Shown piece by piece: positions 21,234 through 24,538 of a DNA stretch of 24,538 nt (position 1 is the stretch's first letter; each line of letters starts with the position of its first letter). The stretch is taken from NCBI GenBank assembly GCA_937888775.1, contig CALAQT010000261.1, positions 1 through 24,538 of the forward strand, given 5' to 3'. The notes beneath the pieces are model-generated. The model had not been told where the DNA came from, did not search any database, and was given only the letters and a program-made list of their open reading frames with translations. The DNA is from an uncultured Actinomycetes bacterium. Its GTDB lineage: Bacteria > Actinomycetota > Thermoleophilia > Solirubrobacterales > Solirubrobacteraceae. Made by a program: the position numbers and the translations under genes.

Positions 21234-22528
21234 CGCCCGCCCACCTCGCGGCGGGTGCGCCGATCAACGCAGCGGATACCGCGTGGATGCTCATCGCCAC
21301 CGCGCTCGTGCTGATGATGACGCCCGCCCTCGGACTCTTCTATGCGGGCCTGGTGCGCTCGAAGAACACGCTCAACACGTTCATGATGAGCCTCGCAGCG
21401 CTCGGCGTGGTCACGATCACGTGGACGCTCGTGGGCTACTCGCTCGCGTTCGACAAGGGCAACTGGTTCGTGGGCGGCTTCGGCCATGTCCTGCTGCGCG
21501 GCGTCGCCTTCGAGCCGCGCGCGGGCACCGCGATCCCGCAGCTGCTGTTCATGCTCTTCGAGGCCGCCTTCTGCATCATCACCGCCGCCCTCATCTCCGG
21601 CGCGGTCGTGGAGCGGATGCGCTTCGGGCCGTTCCTGATCTTCATGACGCTGTGGTCGGTGCTCGTCTACCCCGTCATGGCGCACTGGGTATGGGGTGGC
21701 GGCTGGCTCGCGCAGCGGGGCACGCTCGATTTCGCGGGCGGAGTGCCCGTGGAGATGGCCTCAGGCTTCTCCGCGTTCGCCGCCGCGATCGTCGTCGGCA
21801 AGCGCAAGGACTACGGCCGTCAGGCGCTGCTGCCGCACAACGCCGTCTTCGTGCTGCTGGGCGCCGGCCTGCTCTGGTTCGGGTGGTTCGGCTTCAACGG
21901 CGGCAGCGGATACTCCACGGGGCGCCCCGGCGTTCTCGCGTTCACGAACACGCTGCTCGCGCCCGCGTGCACGCTCGTCGTGTGGTTCGTGCTCGACCTG
22001 CTGCGGGACCGTCGCGTGACCGCGATCGGCGCTGCCACGGCGATCATCGTGGGGTGCGTCGGGATCACCCCCGCCGCGGGCTACGTGAGCCCCATGGCGG
22101 CGATGCTGCTCGGGGCCGTGGCGGCGCTGCCAAGCTACGCCCTGATCGTCTGGCGCCCGCGCTGGCGCCTGGATGAGACCCTGGACGTGCTCGCGGCGCA
22201 CGGCCTCGCGGGCTTGACCGGGATCCTCTTCATCGGCCTCTTCGCACAGCACTCCTGGAGCGGCTCCGCCAACGGGCTGCTCTACGGCAACGCCGCCCAG
22301 CTCGGGCATCAGGCGCTCGCCGCGCTCGCCGCCCCCACCTATGCCTTCACGGCCACGTTCGTGATCCTGCGGCTGATGGCGCTCGTGATGCCGCTGCGCG
22401 CGGGCGCACGCGAGGAGGCCCTGGGCATGGACATCGTCGAGCACGGCGAGCAGGCCTACATGGCGGGCGAGGGCGCGATCCTCGTAACCCCCGACGTCGC
22501 CGCCGAGCCCGCGATCGCCGTGGAGTAG
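21230..22528 (+). CDS. amt: Ammonium transporter with Glu at the first twin-His position
   Basis: This 432-aa Amt/Mep/Rh-family channel-like transporter has eleven hydrophobic helices. GTG 21230 overlaps the P-II stop. Residues align with E. coli AmtB at a constant +7: Trp155 (AmtB Trp148, HWVWGGGW), Asp167 (Asp160, LDFAGG) and Phe114 of the outer gate (LFEAAF). At Glu175, where AmtB has His168, the sequence reads GGVPVEMASG. The second pore histidine is kept (His324 in AAHGLAG, AmtB His318). The C-terminal tail has the usual GMDIVEHGEQAY segment that works with P-II. Yeast Mep1/Mep3 also carry Glu at the first position, so the protein may be functional with altered flux or selectivity. The frame is intact. 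Confidence 0.95.
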   Translation: MTPAHLAAGAPINAADTAWMLIATALVLMMTPALGLFYAGLVRSKNTLNTFMMSLAALGVVTITWTLVGYSLAFDKGNWFVGGFGHVLLRGVAFEPRAGTAIPQLLFMLFEAAFCIITAALISGAVVERMRFGPFLIFMTLWSVLVYPVMAHWVWGGGWLAQRGTLDFAGGVPVEMASGFSAFAAAIVVGKRKDYGRQALLPHNAVFVLLGAGLLWFGWFGFNGGSGYSTGRPGVLAFTNTLLAPACTLVVWFVLDLLRDRRVTAIGAATAIIVGCVGITPAAGYVSPMAAMLLGAVAALPSYALIVWRPRWRLDETLDVLAAHGLAGLTGILFIGLFAQHSWSGSANGLLYGNAAQLGHQALAALAAPTYAFTATFVILRLMALVMPLRAGAREEALGMDIVEHGEQAYMAGEGAILVTPDVAAEPAIAVE

Positions 22529-22609
22529 CAGCGCGGGCATCCTGCACCTGTCCAAAGGCCTCGCGGGCATGCTGGCCAGCGGGCCCCATCCGCTCCCGTG
22601 GGAGTCAGT

Positions 22610-22921
22610 TACATTGGACACATGCCTGACGGTCTCGAGATCATCGGCGGGCCCACCTCGATCCAGTCCCCGCTCGCGGGGGACACCTACCGCTGGAAGG
22701 TCCAGCACGGCTCCGCTGAGAAGCACGTCTACGTGCAGATCGCCGAGCAGCTGAAAGCCGAGGCGTTCGATGAGCCGCTGCGCTCGGGGATCGAGTCCAA
22801 GGGCGAGTCGGTGCTGCGCAAGTTGCTCGAGCGCGGAAACGTGCCCACGCGGATCAAGATCACCTCCGCGGGCATCACCGAAGTTGGGGTGGACCGCCGC
22901 TCGCGCCCCTGCTCGGTCTGA
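22610..22921 (+). CDS. Small hypothetical protein with leaderless start
   Basis: The coding part is 22622-22921 (99 aa). TACATT at 22610-22615 lies 6 nt before ATG 22622, so a leaderless transcript is likely; an in-frame GTG at 22598 precedes this element and is rejected. The protein is soluble with an N-terminal beta part (GDTYRWKVQHGSAEKHVYVQ), a helix with charged faces (IAEQLKAEAFDEPLRSGIES) and an ending ITSAGITEVGVDRRSRPC. I do not recognise the family. It lies 93 bp after the ammonium transporter and has its own promoter, so a link to nitrogen control is not implied. Confidence 0.6.
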   Translation, partial: YIGHMPDGLEIIGGPTSIQSPLAGDTYRWKVQHGSAEKHVYVQIAEQLKAEAFDEPLRSGIESKGESVLRKLLERGNVPTRIKITSAGITEVGVDRRSRPCSV

Positions 22922-23034
22922 CGCTGCGACCAGCTCCACGCGCCGCGGGTGGCGACTGCGCAGACGTTCTGGAAGAGTGTGCGCGTGCCGGTCGACCGAC
23001 CCCGATTCCAGGGCGCAGGCACGGGAGCACCCGC

Positions 23035-23513
23035 GTGAGCCGCCCGACCCGCTCGACCCTTCAGTCGGGGGAGCGCTCATTCGCGCAGGCCGGGCTCACC
23101 CGCTACGCCGTCACGTTGGACCGGCACGCGCCGCTGCCCACGAGGGGCGCCTTGATCGCGCACGACACGCGCCTGGTCGTCTTCGCGGAGGGGGGGGCAC
23201 GCCGGCGTGGTACATGCCAGCGTTCTCCTTCATCCAGGACACGCCCCTCGGCGCGGTCCGCCCGAGCCAGCTCACGTGCACCCGCTAGCGCGGCGAACAG
23301 GACAGCCCGCTGCTGCTCGTCAACTACTGGATCCCGCCGTTCCCGCCGAGCGCCACGCTGAACGCGACGATCGGTCGCGAGCCGGCTCTCCGCGGGCATC
23401 TCGAGCGCTGCCCGAAGGAGCGCGGATCAAAGGGCGCGATCGTGGCCGTGGACTTCTACGAGCGCACCTCCGCCGTCGCCGTCGCGCACTCGCTCAACGA
23501 GCGCGCCCCGTGA
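23035..23513 (+). pseudogene. Decayed 3' part of a PI-PLC-like phosphodiesterase gene
   Basis: Two frame segments together give the C-terminal half of a secreted PLC-like TIM-barrel phosphodiesterase: LDRHAPLPTRGALIAHDTRL followed by VVFAEGG. After the G8 run at 23190-23197 the next frame continues with TPAWYMPAFSFIQDTPLGAV and LLLVNYWIPPFPPS, ending VAVDFYERTSAVAVAHSLNE. A TAG at 23286-23288 replaces what should be a Tyr codon (CTR-Y-RGEQDS). The N-terminal catalytic half, with the His residues of the X domain, is not found in the 113 bp upstream. At least three lesions are present (5' loss, frameshift, nonsense), so this is a true pseudogene. The frameshift alone could be a homopolymer error. 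Confidence 0.75.
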
Positions 23514-23582
23514 GCCACGATCAAGCTCACAGGGGTCGGTGTCGATAGCAGGGAGGCGGGACCTCCGCGATCTCCGAGCACC

Positions 23583-24538
23583 ATGCCGTCCTCCTCGACC
23601 TCAAGCTCCCTCGGGCGCCCGGCCTCCACGGCCGTGCTCGCGCTGCTCGTGCTCGCGCTCTTGGGCGCCTTTGCCTGGAGCGCCGCCGCGGCGATCGCGA
23701 CGCCCGCCCCCGTGCCGAGCAGTGCGCAGGTGCCCGCGCGCGCGGCGATCATCGGCGGAGCGCCCGCCGCCACGGGCACGTTCGCCTCGGTCGCCGACAT
23801 CCTCGACGTGCGCGGCAGCCTCGTCGGCCAGTGCACGGGCACAGTGATCGCGCCCACGCTGATCCTGACCGCGGGCCACTGTGCCCAGAACGTCCGCACG
23901 GGCGCCCTCAACCCCGCCTCGGGCTACCACGTGATGACCGGCACGCTGTCCTGGGCCGGGGCCGAACGGCAGATCTCCGCGGTATCCGCGGTGCTCGTCT
24001 ACGACGCCTACGACCGCCGCGCCGACGCCGGCGATGCTGCGCTGCTCGTGCTCGCCACCCCCACGACCGCGCCCGCGATCAGGCTCGCCGCCGCCTCCCG
24101 CAGCCCCTACTTCCAGGCGGGCGAGCCCGCGCTGCTCGCGGGGTGGGGGGTCACGAGCTTCGCCCAGGGAGGCCCGACCGAACAGCTCCGCACGGCGCCC
24201 ACGGTCGTGCAGGCGCCCACCTGGTGCCGCCGCTACGCGCCGCCGTTCTACCCGCGCACGGAGATGTGTGCCGTCGACCCGCCCGCCTACGCCACCGGCG
24301 GCTGCTCGGGCGACAGCGGCGGGCCGCTCGTCGCGCCGGACCCTGCGGGCGGAGAACCCGTGGAGATCGGGATCGCCGTCCACGTCTACGGGCGCTGCTC
24401 CACGCGACGGCCCACCGTCTACACGCGCACGGACACGATCGCCTCCTGGGCGCGGTCGTGGATCCGCGCCTACGTGCCTGCGCCTGCGCCTGCGCCTGCG
24501 CCTCCGCCCGCGCCGGCTCCCGCGCCCGCGGCAGCGGC
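23583..24538 (+). CDS. Secreted trypsin-like serine protease (3' end beyond the window)
   Basis: This is an exported S1-family (chymotrypsin fold) protease. ATG 23583 opens a signal sequence with a hydrophobic core (TAVLALLVLALLGAFAW). After a pro-region, AAIIGGAPA provides the usual Ile-x-Gly-Gly new N-terminus made by zymogen cleavage. The catalytic triad is His99 (LTAGHCAQ), Asp151 (DAGDAALLVL) and Ser245 (GCSGDSGGPL); disulfide cysteines are in place. The domain ends near residue 300 (IASWARSWIRAY) and runs into an Ala-Pro tail still open at the last base, so a further domain probably follows. The residue before the GDSGG segment region suggests trypsin-like folding but not a definite P1 preference. 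No strong ribosome binding site is seen. Confidence 0.92.
   Translation, partial: MPSSSTSSSLGRPASTAVLALLVLALLGAFAWSAAAAIATPAPVPSSAQVPARAAIIGGAPAATGTFASVADILDVRGSLVGQCTGTVIAPTLILTAGHCAQNVRTGALNPASGYHVMTGTLSWAGAERQISAVSAVLVYDAYDRRADAGDAALLVLATPTTAPAIRLAAASRSPYFQAGEPALLAGWGVTSFAQGGPTEQLRTAPTVVQAPTWCRRYAPPFYPRTEMCAVDPPAYATGGCSGDSGGPLVAPDPAGGEPVEIGIAVHVYGRCSTRRPTVYTRTDTIASWARSWIRAYVPAPAPAPAPPPAPAPAPAAA
24477..24500 (+). repeat. Four perfect CCTGCG hexamers encoding an Ala-Pro tail
   Basis: Four tandem CCTGCG copies are followed by diverged Pro/Ala codons to the window end. They encode a flexible Ala-Pro linker after the protease domain. Such hexamer arrays can change length by slippage without breaking the frame. 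Confidence 0.8.

Noticed and set aside
21014..23080. Long minus-strand frames opposite P-II, the transporter and the PLC remnant
   Set aside because: Charged, repetitive antisense translations; the + strand genes are certain.
1..24538. CRISPR array, tRNA/rRNA genes, phage or conjugation genes
   Set aside because: Looked for direct-repeat arrays, tRNA-like clover sequences and hallmark proteins; none is visible in the window.

Overview
The window is GC-rich actinobacterial DNA, most likely chromosomal. Several things point to the Thermoleophilia/Solirubrobacterales end of the phylum: very high GC, GTG and TTG starts, secreted proteins with Ig/FN3-like modules and Thr/Pro or Ala/Pro linkers, an RDD protein with 9-residue repeats, and many genes with no Shine-Dalgarno site but a TANNNT hexamer 6-7 nt before the start codon (leaderless transcription). 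The taxon is an inference; no rRNA or tRNA gene is present.

Layout. 1-6.4 kb: the C-terminal end of a surface-type protein, a frameshifted SPFH/band-7 gene, a secreted FN3-type protein, a Baeyer-Villiger/FMO-type flavin monooxygenase (-), a secreted GH-A clan glycoside hydrolase (+) and an FHA-domain protein (-). 6.6-8.8 kb: a broken RDD-family membrane gene, an RlpA-like lipoprotein and a frameshifted small membrane protein remnant. 8.77-13.57 kb: a DHA2-type MFS transporter gene reduced to a 28-codon start and a C-terminal third, about 4 kb apart. The insert holds a 2.95-kb transposon with 19/20-bp terminal inverted repeats. That transposon carries a DDE transposase and two genes of unknown function. 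Three small genes lie to its right, still inside the insert.

13.5-18.7 kb: a cytochrome P450, several very small genes, a frameshifted VOC/glyoxalase gene, a 22-codon gene stub, a rhodanese-like protein that has lost part of domain 1 and its catalytic cysteine, and a large secreted Ig-like/helical protein. 18.8-22.5 kb: an APC amino-acid permease with a small upstream partner, divergent from a P-II regulator/ammonium transporter operon with a GTGA stop-start overlap. The transporter has Glu where the first twin-His residue is expected, and the P-II protein has Val at the usual uridylylation Tyr51. 22.6-24.5 kb: a small leaderless gene, a decayed phospholipase-C-like gene, and a trypsin-like serine protease open at the window end.

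Two themes stand out. The first is nitrogen handling: ammonium transporter, P-II and amino-acid permease. The second is the number of broken genes: eight loci carry frameshifts, nonsense codons, deletions or insertions. Two or three frameshifts sit in G or C runs and could be sequence errors. The nonsense codons, domain losses and element insertion look like real decay around a mobile-element site. I found no CRISPR array, RNA gene or recognisable defence island. The best candidates for something undescribed are the passenger genes of the transposon and the variant Amt/P-II pair.
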